Below, in pieces: positions 16,983 to 34,174 of a stretch of 64,000 nucleotides of DNA. Numbering within the stretch: the stretch's first letter is position 1; each line of letters begins with the position of its first letter. The DNA is from Ascaris suum (Eukaryota; Nematoda; Chromadorea; Rhabditida; Ascarididae), in contig CM024173.1 of NCBI GenBank assembly GCA_013433145.1, positions 3,133,101-3,197,100 of the forward strand. Direction: 5' to 3'. The notes beneath the pieces are model-generated. The model saw nothing but the letters and a program-made list of their open reading frames with translations, made no database searches and had not been told where the DNA came from. The translations under genes were made by a program, and so were the position numbers.

Positions 16983-18469
16983 GTCAGTTTTATTTCGTTT
17001 TCTCTTCAATTAATGAAATTCGGTGCAAAAATCGAATAGCGCACTGTGTTTTGATATATATTTGCATATGTGTTGTGCGTTATGTTTGCATCTCACAATC
17101 TCAATAAGAACCTCAAACAATGTATGCAATGAATTCGAAGTGAAAACAAAACATAGCAGAAGAGCGCTGGATAATCCATTTTGATTAAAGGATAACGGTG
17201 CATTGATGATAGATCTAAGGTGTGATAACAACTATTTCATTTGTTTTGTAAAGCAGTTTGAAATTGTTGATTAATTAAAATTTTCGAGTAAAGAAAACAA
17301 GTCATTTTGTAAAGGAAAGAAGAAATGCCATAATGCAATAGAATTAGGCATCTCTTAATGACACTACTAGGAGGAATAGACTGTAACCTTTGAAAAAACC
17401 TATGAAGGTTGTAACCTATAACATACGAAGAAAGCTGTGAAGTTTGTAGGGCTTAAATTCGGACCAAAAATTTAGGGAAAGAATAGTGAAACTAGGATAC
17501 TTAATTCTTTTTTCCATAATAAGTTCATCACTTTCTTTTCTCTCTTGTATTCCATTCCATTCTGTTCTATTCAACTACATCAGTCCAATGATTTCATTTT
17601 CTGAGCCAAGAAATATTTTATTTGCTTAAAAAGCTATCAGTTCAATAGTGGAATGCTTCATTCGAAATCAAATAGCTCTCTGTATTTGTTGACGGTTTTA
17701 TTATCGAAGTTGTAATTTGAATTTTGCATATTTTATCTCTTTGAGTAGCTGATCCGCTATTTGGGTATATATTTATGCATCGTTGTTATATTTTGAATGT
17801 TGGAACCGAATTCAACACTCTCATATCTCTTCAATTCAGATTTACCTCAATAATTACATCAAAATTTCCAAAGTTCATGAATTATTCATATGATTCAAAC
17901 ATGCAATACGATAAACAAAAATGCATTTGTTGCAGTCGGGTGGGTGTCAATATCCGAAATCATCACTCCACTAATATAGACATTCGATATTAAATGCAGC
18001 ATAACGATGCGATTGCTATTCATAATGAGAAATTTACCATTGAAATGTGAAATAATTTGAAGCATCTAATAATATTTTATGCGAGTTGTTCAACTATAGT
18101 GTAGATAAATTTTATTAATCACAAAGTAATACGTTAAGCGATCTGTAGCTAAACCAAAATAGGCTGGAGGTAGGAGGTTGGAGACGATGTGGTTGCTCCC
18201 TAACGATTGCTTGGTGAAACAGCTGGATCATGGCGATCGAAAAATCGAGCAGTTGATATGTGCACGATCATCCTCGGGTCATAGATCATTATAAGCCATC
18301 ATGGGAGTTTTTCATAACTGCCATTGTTTTCGGCTCCAGAATTCGTGCTTATGTAGTAACCTCTTTCATTGTTTGTATTAACTGATGAAGTTGAATGTGA
18401 AGTGGTGGTCCTGGTTGTGATAAGTCGCCGGCTTTAAAACTCAGATGCGTGGGCCATCATAGAAAACTA

Positions 18470-18609
<140 letters not shown>

Positions 18610-18988
18610 AGTAAGCCATTCCTAATACCTACACTTAAGGGAAACATTAAGGTATGTTATTTTAAAGATGATGAATGACGTTTTTGTTTGTTTTTTGCCG
18701 TAACTGAGCGATAAAAAGGTGAGACTTGCCAACAACGTGTTGTAATTCTCTCACTTCAGTGTTGTTTCTTTCATTTGGTATTTTTTCTAACTGCACTGTC
18801 TACACTTTCATCATTCAAACATTTCTGTTTTTCGTCGATACGTCTTTCCTACAAAAGTTCATCGTTATGTGACTATCAACACGTTACTCCCTCCTCAAAC
18901 GATTTGAGTGAAGGCGCTCTTCAATCAACGACACCACAAATCGACCGAAAAGTCGAAAATAGCGTACTTTAAAATGCATTTAATATAC

Positions 18989-19152
18989 CTTTTTGTTGAG
19001 CCAACCATTCGATCACTGTGCGGAGGATCGGATGATAAACTGATTTCCCGTTATTCCACCGATAAATTGGACAACTAGCTTCATACAGTGCGTCTAGCGA
19101 TCTGTCGAAGATCACAATTCGACTTGCTACACCGTAAACATGTCGAAAACAC
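18989..19152 (-). CDS. Orphan internal exon, unrecognised protein
   Basis: This 164-base open exon has an AATACAG acceptor before 19152 and a GTATAT donor after 18989. It encodes 54 residues of natural composition: a basic start (CFRHVYGVASR), a strand and helix (IVIFDRSLDALYE), ASCPIYRWNNGKSVYHP and a helical end with EWLAQQK. I cannot place it in a family. It sits antisense inside the proposed kinase intron. If the 16906 exon does not belong to the kinase, this would instead be part of a minus-strand gene lying upstream of it. No companion exon was found. Confidence 0.5.
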
Positions 19153-19781
19153 CTGTATTAGCCTCTGTTAGTTCTTTGTACATCATTATGAAATCCAGAA
19201 ATACTGAATGAAACTATCTGAAGTCGGGGGATTATTGTATTTTATATTTTGATGAATTGCCCCGCATAAAATCCCCATTGAGAGTAATTGCAAATATCCA
19301 CTTATGCTAGTAATATCTATTCAAAAATCGTTTATCGCTCCAAGCACTTGTGTGGCCTGCATATCAAATATTTTTCATTCGAGAAACGTTCTCGATGCAA
19401 GCATACCTCAGTTATTTATATGCACTCCACACCGGAAAACATTCGATGCTCTTTCCTCTCTAAACTTCATTTGTGCATTATGTAATTGTTTCTTTTATTA
19501 ATTATTGATCGATGTATAAATCGTAATTTTGAAATGAAATATATTCATACTGATCGTGTTATTTTTCTGAATTTGATGACATAAATATGGCTAAAAAAAT
19601 ATTGTTACCACTGTTATGAGTTCACAACGAAATACTGCATTGTTGATATTCATAGTAAACGTACAATAAAGTGGGCAATTTTTTGCCAATCTGTTACAAA
19701 TGAAGAAGAAACCAATAGTTGACGCTAAGCTTGCATTCCGATCAGTTGTGTTTATGAAGATATAAGAAGAAATTTTTTAAG

Positions 19782-24481
<4,700 letters not shown>

Positions 24482-24632
24482 GTCCGTATTATTTTTTCAA
24501 TATCCCACTTCAAAGATTTTCGATCAAGGAAGATACTGCTGTGAGTTGATCGCATTGCTGCATTACTTCTGCATTACGATTCTTGCAATCGCATGCAACA
24601 GTTTTCCTTAGCATCTTTAACTCGGCCATATT

Positions 24633-24638
24633 AATAAA
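24633..24638 (+). terminator. Polyadenylation signal AATAAA after the PKG-like gene
   Basis: A canonical AATAAA lies about 150 bases past the TGA stop, a fitting 3' UTR length. Confidence 0.55.
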
Positions 24639-27181
24639 GAAAACTGCTATTAGGGAATGATTTTTGACGATAGCATCAATATTGCTTCGTTCTGCTTATG
24701 TGAATTTGGCTGATAACACAGCTGTTAGCGGTAATTAAATAAAACATTCCCGGTTATTCTCTCTAGGTTTCTACCACATTTCAACAATAAAATTTAAGGT
24801 TAGATACCTAGCTTTTTTTTAGAGGAAGTGCTGTTATATATGTTATTGGGATAGGTCCATCTTCTATGTACTTATGGCGAAGATACACTTGTTTATTTCT
24901 CGACGTTGTTATACTCAACACAATTATGACGAAAATACTGCGCCATTTGATGATGTTATAAGGCGCCTAAAGCGTCGAACGTAAACTGATGTATCTTCAA
25001 AGATTCGGTGTTCGAAGATCTATCTATCACTTTTGTGCAAGTGCTGTCAACATAAACGTTGTTGATCTGCTTATTTAATGCGTTTTAACTCATCGTACAA
25101 ATATTTCAACTACTCAAAGGCAATCCAATCAAATCGCTTTCCTCCCCGTAGATTTCTCCTTCGATAATGTGCTATAATCGTGAATCTTCCAGTTTACGGT
25201 TGCGCTCGACATTGTTGTTTTCTCATATGGATAAAATCGCTACTATTTGCGTGGTATGCATTTAGTGTGCGCCAAATTTCAATGCTAAAATTGAAATCAA
25301 TTATGCAAATTTTTGCTCCTATATAATCGATTATTTAAAGCAATCGCAAAAAGCAGTAATATTCCGTCTATCATTCGTTCGTTTGCCCACAAAGTTGAAA
25401 TTTCGTAGGTGCAAATATCAAAAGGTGTAGATTTGGAAACAAAAGTCAAGTTTGCTTCTTACGATCAATCTAGTTAAGCTTAGAGATTATACAAATTTAA
25501 TTTTTTTTTTTTGTATAGAATAGTATCGCAAACAAAATTTTTTAATGAAGCAATATTTGTAATATTCATCTATTCTTTGAGTGTTAAATTAGTGTTATTT
25601 AAAGTGTTGTTATGGTGATAGTGTTTTATTGCTGTAGAGGTTATATAATTCGTTAGTTTGTCGTTGAAATATCGATAATGCACTAAATTTGCTCTATTGT
25701 TACATTTAATTTTTGCTTTATTGGTTTATTTTAATTAATGATATTGTTGATTTATTGAGATTTCTTTCGATTTTAATCACTATTATTGCATTTTCTTATA
25801 CAAAATACTTAATTCAACGATGGTTTTAAGCATTAATCTAATATTAAATATTTTTTATCAGAAATGAATTACATAACAAACTTATACATAGATTTAATAT
25901 CGTATAAGTTTTGAGTGAATTTTTAAGAATGCTGGATGGGGTTTTTAAGAAAATAAGAAAGAACTAACGTATTCGAAATAGGATATAAATCGAAATATGC
26001 AAGAAGATAGTCAATAAACAACGTTAAAGAGCAATTCCCCAAGTGATAAGAGCTTTTTAGTATGTGCAAAAATAGCACTTCGTTTTTAGTTATTGCATTT
26101 ATTCTCATAAACTCTTTTTTTTTTAATTTTATAATTAATTCGCTCTCTCTCTCTGATAAAATCTGTTAATAAAGTTTTTAGTATTGTCTTTGAATAACTG
26201 AACTTAAAAACTCAACAGTTCATTTCATTATTTTCAGTATTTAATTACATCGGATATTTGGTGCATCAAATTGAAAGAACGTTCGGGCTGATGAGCTTTA
26301 GTTTTTGCGGAATTCTCACTGCGCATGGTGCAATAACATCCAGTTATATATTCAGTCATCTGCTTTTGAAGTATATTTTTGTCTGAGATTGTTGGCGATA
26401 TTTCATCGAAGAGCAGCCGATTCCTTCTTCTCATGGATTCTTTATAGAAATATCCTAAAGCTATAAAGAGCTAGTTTACCTTATGAGCTATCGATGACGT
26501 GCACTTGTGATCTCCTTTTGACACTTGGAATTTATATGCTATCAATACCTGTGCAGCTGCATAGCAAAGAGTAAAAAGACAGTGCAATGATTGTATTTTA
26601 TTTGGACGGTTGCTTGCGATTAATTAGCATTTTCCTTTCACGTAATGTTGTGGCTTAATTATCCAAATATATTTGTGATGTTTGTTGCGAAAAAAAGGTC
26701 ATATTTTTAAGTTGTTAACAAAAGGGTTGCAGTTCCTTTATCGGACTGAGAGATTATCGTCGCAATATGCTGTTATCTGTTACTTTCCTGTTATTCGTCA
26801 TTCCACACTGTTCAATTTAGCTCACTGAGGCAGTATTTTAACAAACGATACTTTATCATGTAAGCCATAGTATTTTGCAAGTCCTCAAAAACAATGCGCT
26901 CTGTTTTGTGCAGTGCTCAGAGTAGCCCAGTCGACGGTCACTTCTGTTTTTTTTTCAAACAAGGATTCTGAAGAGAAGCGCTGTTTAAAAGGTCTGAGCC
27001 TGAAGTGCCACCTAAAGTCCAATGGAAATATATTCTAAAATATGGGTTGGGGTTCGTTGTGCACCTAGCAGCAAACTTTGTGCCATAATAGAAAGTAAAG
27101 CTCGTCTCTAGTAGGGTCATTACTAAAAATGACTGCGAACTGAGGGACTGCGAACACTGTACAGAGAAAGGAGAGGTTTTC
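24639..27181. other. AT-rich intergenic interval
   Basis: It separates the 3' ends of the convergent kinase (plus) and TRH precursor (minus) genes. Only short low-complexity frames were seen. Confidence 0.45.
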
Positions 27182-29037
27182 TCAACCGAACAATTCCCGA
27201 CTTCTTCCTCTTCGATGCCTCATTCCCAGAGCAGCTCGATTCTGCAAAACGATTTTCGGTCCGCTTGTCGCAGCCAATAGCTTCAAGAACTCTACAGCTG
27301 GCATCCGTTCGCGATTTACCTCAAGGTTGATTCCCACACCGTGAGCATCATCGGCCATACTTGGAACAAATTCAAACAGTCGTTGCTGTTGCTCAGAAGG
27401 GGTCGTATAAGAGCTTGATATCGATGTGGAACCTTCTACTGAATGCACTGCATCAAGCGCATCATATTCATTCGTCGACGCGTCCAATGAACGTTTTCCA
27501 AAAAGCTCTCTTCCTGTAATATCATTGCATCTCGCTTTATTATTCATTTATATTTGCTGCTGTAGAGGAATGATGGCCCAATATATAAAACGAAAGATGG
27601 CTGCCCAAAGAACATATGTATTGTAACAAGCCCCCCAGTCGTGAAGTCTGTGTTATCGACTGCTTATCACTCGAAACCTGAGGAAAGCTGTAATTCCTTG
27701 TGATTAAAGCGTTAGAATCTGAATCATAGAAATGGAAATAAGTCATTGCCGAAATATTCATATCGAATCCACAGATGTTTAGACCGAATGGTAGTCATTT
27801 TAAGGTACACTCAGAGCCCTAAAACAAGGGCTTATTTGTTTACTTTGGAGGTCAGTATCACCATTGAAAGAGTCATGGAGATGATTCATGGAGACTATTG
27901 TCATTTTAGGCCGGAAATCGTATTCCCTCAGATAAGGTGACACTGTTATGTGTCCTTCGCAATAATCTTATTCATGCCTGGATTTGAAGGTTTTATTAGG
28001 AGAACGTTTGCCTTTTTGTCGTAAAGAGTTCTTAAAATTTCAATGAATGCTGAGGAGATCGTTAAGAAGTTTCAATACGTTTGATGGAAATTAGCTCATT
28101 ATAAGTAGCTGTTGACTCGTTCCTTTGTTCGCCGGCTATTTCAGGAACTTTGCAATCCTCATTCATCGGCTCTCTCAAGTCTTAGAAAAGAGGAAAAAAA
28201 AGATGAGAAAACCATATCTGCTAAGAAAATAAAGGAATCTAAAAAGTTCAAACTTCCATATTCATTCAAAAAAAAGTATTGCGATGGAGTTGATAAAATA
28301 GGTTAGAAAGCGTTGAAGTGAGCAGGCAGTTCAAGTTTCTTCGACAAATTCCACACACCAACGGAACGCAATTCTCCATTTTGGTCCGTCAATATGCAAG
28401 CGATATAATACTCTCTCATATGACCCAATATACTCATACCTTGCGTTACTTTTATGCGTTTCTAGGCATGAGATGTTATCAGGTAGAGGTAATCATAAGC
28501 GAAAGAATAGTGAGACACCTCAAAAACACTACCCACTTGTGATACAATAATGAATGATAAAATGCTTCTAAATGTGCGATATTATGCAAATTTATTTGCA
28601 TAAAGGAAATAAAGAATGAAATTCCATCAATTTATATGTCAAAGTGGTGTGTTTTCCCATTCGCATTGTCACCTACAGAGAGTGTCATTGTGCACAGATT
28701 GAATTAAATTCACGAAAATTCTTTGAAAGACCTCCTCACTTTAATTTGTCTTAATTGGCTCCCATTCATGCTAATAAAGTTTGAATTGCCTATATTTAGA
28801 TGCTTATTTGTTAGCCTTTCATTAAATGCTTTAATAAAAGTAACCTCGCTTGGTGCTCCGTGAAGTACGCATATAACATTCGCTGACTCGACTTGCAATC
28901 GCCAAGAGTAAATTCGCCTCTTGTGCTGAGAAATGACTTCCACTTAATAACCAACGAGGAAGTTGTTCTTCAGCATTCACAACTTCATCGAACAATGCTA
29001 ACAAAATCACCACGCACATTATCTCCACTCGAAACAT
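27182..29037 (-). CDS. trh-1: TRH-like neuropeptide precursor (two RELF-amide peptides)
   Basis: This is a secreted precursor of TRH-type amidated peptides, which in C. elegans act on a TRH receptor and promote growth. Exon 1 is 29037-28845. It starts with MFRVEIMCVVILLALFDEVV then NA, a clear signal peptide, and ends STKR plus one base at a GTTACT donor. Exon 2 is 27513-27182 after ATATTACAG. The join gives KR-GRELF-G-KR, an exactly bounded amidated pentapeptide matching the C. elegans TRH-1a sequence as I recall it. The second peptide is the C-terminus, RR-GRSRELFG-stop, where the Gly supplies the amide. The total is 174 residues, with an acidic Ser/Thr-rich spacer between the peptides. The intron is 1,331 bases. 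An upstream in-frame Met at 29106 is possible but gives a poorer signal peptide. The weak donor is the least certain point. Confidence 0.85.
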
Positions 29038-30557
29038 CGTTTTTAGATTCTTAGAACACGAAAAATAGGACGTTAGCAAACGCCACGAAAGGCTCAAAGA
29101 AATCAAGTGAAATTGTTAGTCGTTTTCTGCTTTTATATTGCAATGTTTAAAGATGTGGCATTTTAAGCGTCTGCTAAAGGCGGATTCACGTTCAGCGAAA
29201 ATCCTTTAATATACCCACAAGGCTCAGGTTACCCTCTTTGGGTGTTTAGGCGATTTCTTAACCACCCACTCTCATTTTCTGTCGTTGTCGTTTCTCGGAA
29301 TGACTATATGGGCGCAACAGTGTGACGCAAAAACTTCCCATGAATGAGGGAATTTTCAGCTAAGAAGCTTGATGTAGATCGCCACTTTCACTAAAAAAAA
29401 ATGTGTGAATATTATAGGAGAAATGCTTCTTGCTTCTCCTGTGATATACTATTAGCATTTTCGTCTCTCATCTTATAGACGAAAGTTTTGAATTTGACGT
29501 ATTTGATTGGCGTATTAAAGTTCAGCGTCTTCATTGCCACCGTTTCTCCATGAAAATCTTCGCTATTCAGCTGATAAATTATCCAAATTTGGATTCCATA
29601 TTTCTGTATTTTTGATTTCCTATGGCAACTTTGAAGGTCTAATTAGAACGGAATTTTTAAATAAAGGTCCGATAAAATTTTGAACTAATGTAATTTGCAT
29701 TTTACGCAAAAATATTCGACGAGAGCAATTCGTTATTCTAATTTCGACAAAATTATCATATCTTACGGAAGCAAATTTTGGCTAATAAATTTTTCAACTC
29801 TTTTTTCGTTGAGAATTCCAATGCAAAAACCACTCATTGTAGACGCAATACCGTTGAAATAGTTAAATGATCAGGTAACTATCAAATGGCAACACGCAAA
29901 AATCAACAAAAATGTGCTGCTTTCACTTTTAAAGCACATATAACGCCATAGCTTTCACATATCCTCAGAAATGAAACGTTGTTTGTCCCTTTTGACAGCG
30001 ATTGTCTTCTCAACTGATAAGTTGTATTCGTTTCGTTCTTTCGATTATTAACAAGTACCATCAGATATTTTAACGAGTGAAACTATTTATTCATATTGCA
30101 TTTACACACAATGATATCTCTAAACGCTCAGTGAAAATGTCTATTCGATTAATGGAATAATGCAGATCATAGAAGAAAAGGCGAAATAATCGTTGTTTCA
30201 AGGATACACTGATATGAAAATCAATTAAAGAGCAACTTAAAGGGAACTGAGAGGCAAAATTAGAAGTAAATTCGGAGAGGTAGTCGATGAAGCTTATTGC
30301 ACTCGAACTCTCACAATATCCGTTACAAAGACGGCAACACCTTATCGATAAGTTATTCCATAAGTGATATATCGTAAATCCAGGAAGAGCACCATTGAAT
30401 GCTAATCAAATAGCCGATTCATGACTCTACTATAAGCCATGACCAATACGCACAATTGTCCTCCGAAATCGTGGGGGATATCAACACGTAGAAAGTGAAA
30501 CAAACGTCTAAAGTATATGAGCATCGAAAACTATCCAAAATGTTGGTGAGGGCCCTT
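29038..30557. other. Intergenic interval between trh-1 and the ground-like gene
   Basis: It should hold the trh-1 promoter (above 29037) and the 3' end of the ground-like gene. No exon was recognised. Confidence 0.45.
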
Positions 30558-31838
30558 TCAGAGCGGTTTGAACGCATAACATGTCACATCATCGTTCGAC
30601 GTTTGGCAATAGGTCTCAGTGTAAGCAACATATGAGAAGTCACCGTTTGCACAAATCACGTTGAATTTTGCAGAGAATTTCTCCTCTATCGCCTTTTGAA
30701 TTGATCTCTTCGCTATGGTTGCGTCCTTCGTGAGATTCTGAATTACATTCGACGTTGAAATAAATATGTGAAGTAATTTTATTCGCATTTCCTTATGCAT
30801 TCTAACGAAATATTTGAAAATATTTCTGCTCTCATTTAAGCGTTATATGATTTTCTACTTTATTTCTAATAAAACTTATTAACACATATTCGATAAGTGC
30901 TAATGTCTCACTCGATTCATTATGTCAAAGACGTTCGATTCGAGATGACTGAATATTTTATGAGGCGAATTTATATTTCGAAAGGTGGCAAGCATAGCAG
31001 TGATAAAAAACACATTTAATTTCTTTCGTGTATCTTCTCAGTCCCAAGATTAGCGACGGAAAAAACATCAGTGGTAGGGGAAATGGCTGGAGGCATCAAT
31101 CATAACTAAATAATGAAACATTCTGCTTTTGAATTCCACTATTGACTCCTGAATGCTAGACATCGGACCGAAGAGTAATGATATGCTTAAGTGATAAAAG
31201 TTGTACCTCCTGCATGATGGTCTTGAGTTTAACGTCGTTGCAGGTGGGGTCATCATCCATCTCTATATCCTTCGACGAAAAGACACGGGCGCCGTGCATA
31301 CGTGAGCGAGCCCGATAATGACATGGATTGCTGCACCGACAACAGCAATCGTTCTGTGGCGGAGTTGCCATATATGGTGCCGGTTGGTAGCTCTGCAAAG
31401 AGAGAGTTGCCCCACCTGTGCCTGCGTTCTTTTGAAACAGTGAAAAAAAGTAGTAGAACAAAACAAGAGTAGGGGGCCTTCATACACAGAGGTGCTAAGC
31501 GCTTATGAATGAAAGATGAACACATTATTTTCAACAACGCTTTAGCTATACTTAGATTACGACAGTTCTATAATAACAAATACCATGAACAACATTACCA
31601 GGCACAAAGGTGGCGGGCAAAGCGGAGGTGGTGGAGGCGGAAGAGGGGGTGGACAAAGAGGTGGTGGAGGACAGAAGGTTGGCGGACATAGAGGAGGAGG
31701 TGGGCAAGGAGGTGGCGATGGAGGACACAAAGGTAATTGTGGAGGAGGGCATGGAAGTGGGATCGATGGGCATCCACAGCCCAACATCGCTGTCACTCCT
31801 GCAGCCATCGCGCCCAGTAAAAGGCAGTATGAGATCAT
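30558..31838 (-). CDS. Ground-like (grl) secreted protein, hedgehog-related
   Basis: A nematode-specific secreted protein of the ground-like class, one of the hedgehog-related families linked to cuticle and epithelial matrices. Exon 1 is 31838-31599: signal peptide (MISYCLLLGAMAAGVTA) then a Cys/Pro repeat region of CPP-type units. Exon 2 is 31392-31207, with DCCCRCSNPC and the domain start TCNDVKLKTIMQE. Exon 3 is 30737-30558, with the domain core SIQKAIEEKF, FNVICANGDFSYVAYTETYC and the end VTCYAFKPL. All three exons join in phase 0, giving 201 residues, typical for the class. The ground-like domain is complete with its paired cysteines. Donors are GTAATG and GTACAA, and acceptors TTTGCAG and AATTCAG. 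Which C. elegans grl gene it matches cannot be told from sequence alone. Confidence 0.93.
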
Positions 31839-34174
31839 GCTGAAATGAGAGCTTTACAGACAGAATGATCGGTAATGTTGCATATGAAGGAAGAGAAGAC
31901 TATATAGCAGTATACCCGTTGTTACGTTTATAAAATATGGTAGAGGAAGGTATTTGGAAAAGCAAAACCTCGAGGTGCGGTCAAATTGACAACGTCCACA
32001 ACTGCAGTATAGACCCGATATATCTGGTATAGCGATTTATATAAACGCTTGTTTCGTAGTAGTAAGTTGCAATAAATATCTATTTGTAATTATAAGGGCT
32101 GTTTGATTAGGACTTGCAGTGTTGCACTGGATGAATAAATGCTTCAGCTTAATGATGAACAATTGGCTGAGATATTCGAATATCCATAATAATGGAGCAC
32201 CTTCTTGTGTTTTTGTTACTCATCAGTAGTTTTTTGCCACAGAAATGTTTTTAAGCAAAAGGCAACATTACGAAGTTTCAAAAAATTCGGCAAAAAATGA
32301 CGTTGATCTGCCTTTCTGAAACAAATATGTAAGTTTTTATCGCTAGAAAAAGTATGTGGAACGCACCAAACGATCGCTCTTATATGCAATCGCTTAGCCG
32401 GCCGAATAATACCATTGACACGGAACCGGATCGTTAGGGTTCGACGCCATCCCCCTCCTTACGGCAATAAACAGACCGGTTTAATGATGATTGCTAATGA
32501 AAGATAACCCTGAAAACCGCTGAAAATATTCATCGGCTCTCTCAAGGACATCTCAAAAGACATAACGCCTGTACACCTGAATCTGGTCAATATTCCGAGG
32601 TGACATCGAACAACAACGCGTGACTCATGCACATCTCTCAAGTGCCGATCAGATCCACTCTTTTAACCGAAGTGAATGCCATCAATGACGTAACACACGA
32701 TTGCCATGTCCTTCACTTTGCTTCGTTGATTTCGTCGGACTCGTCTTACTAGTGAAGCCGATTCAGCACAACTCCGACAACAATATTCACTTTTACGATG
32801 ACGACACACATACCATTAGCGTGAGTAATGATTGTGTTCGTAGCAGCAATGCGACGGTGAAAATGTCGTGTTTCCTCACAGTCAATTTTATGCTGTCCAT
32901 TCGTATCGCGATGAAAACGAACAACACATTCTTGCATTTAAAAATTACCAACACAATGTATTTATAGTACCCCACAAGCAAACAACTCCTCTGCACTATT
33001 TTCGCTGAGTTCATCGCTCATTAATGAAGCACTTTTTATTGTTGTTTAGAATCGATTAATCAGTTGTGTGTTCATGTTGGGAGTTTTCCTATGTGCAGAA
33101 GACGTTATGATTTGCTTGTGTATACAAAGCGCGCCTTACGCTTTTTTATACACAACGCTAACCGTAGTGTTTATCGAAGGAAACAAGATCACCGAAAAGT
33201 GAAATGATGAACTATCTGTGAGAAAAATAAAGTTGGCACAAATTGACACAAAGAGTTCGAATTCTTTAGTTTTTAGGAGCGGAATGAAATCTTCCGCCTA
33301 CCATTGCCAGGCCATTTAAAAAGCGCTTCATAACCTTTTTCGCTTGTGTATAATCTGCCTATATCACGGCACTTAACAACTAAATTACGAGCAAAATTTA
33401 TACTACAAATATTCTTGAAAAGAAATTCGATCTTCTCTAGAAATTATTATCGAAAGAAACCCGAATAGCTAAAAATCAAGAAAGAATTACAGCACTCAGA
33501 AAATACTCAAATTTCGTTGAAGAACTCATAATTTTGTAGAACAGCTAAATCCCAACACGGATTTCTTCGATGTTATGATGAATTGCTTTAATAAAGCGCA
33601 GAAACAATACACCTTGAATTCGAATTCATTAATGAGAATATAAAACGAGTTCGATCTCTTCGACATTTCTCCCTCATCAGAGCATTTCCATGAACACTTA
33701 TTCACTTGTACCCACCGGCATTACAAGTTTAGATATAGTGCATATTATTTCGTTGACATCGCACATGATGGGCATCCAAGAAAATAATCTTTATTGCACA
33801 GAATTTGAAGCAATCATAACGTAAAAAATCACGATAGCAACGTCAACATTTGTCAGCCATATTCCGCGTTGATTTATGCACCACTTTAGAAATCAGTTTG
33901 CACCTTCAATAATAAATTGGTAAGCGATTCACCCCCACTTTCCCCATCCAATAGGGCTCAACTGCCATGCTTCATTTCCCAACCCTCATCGGTGATCTAT
34001 ACCTACCTTATTAGATTCATAAGTAGCCACTCAAGATGACTGCTTAAAACCGAGCGGAAATTGGACGACAGAATGCGACAAATGCGGATGGATAACGCTG
34101 AAATGAGTCAAAACGTGCACACCGCGCTTCGATAACGGTTCATATGCAGTGTTATCGAGCACGCGTCGTCCATT
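31839..34174. other. Intergenic interval
   Basis: Upstream of the ground-like gene and downstream of the small heat-shock gene. A minus-strand AATAAA (plus 33790-33795) lies about 380 bases past the heat-shock stop and could be its poly-A signal. No exon was recognised. Confidence 0.4.

Noticed and set aside
18172..18300. Plus-strand frame with VKQLDHGDRKIEQL, like a PKG N-terminal coiled coil
   Set aside because: It lies 3' of the exon assigned to the second nucleotide domain, ends at a stop without a fitting donor, and the opposite strand is equally open.
31585..31848. Plus-strand Gly-rich open frame resembling a glycine-rich secreted peptide
   Set aside because: It is the antisense shadow of the Cys/Pro-rich first exon of the ground-like gene, which has a signal peptide, matched splice sites and a complete domain.
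32400..32450. GGTTCGAC-like sequence that could be a tRNA T-arm
   Set aside because: No matching acceptor stem, D-arm or anticodon arm could be folded around it.
32701..33014. Overlapping plus and minus open frames of 60-90 codons
   Set aside because: Neither strand shows splice sites, family motifs or natural protein composition.
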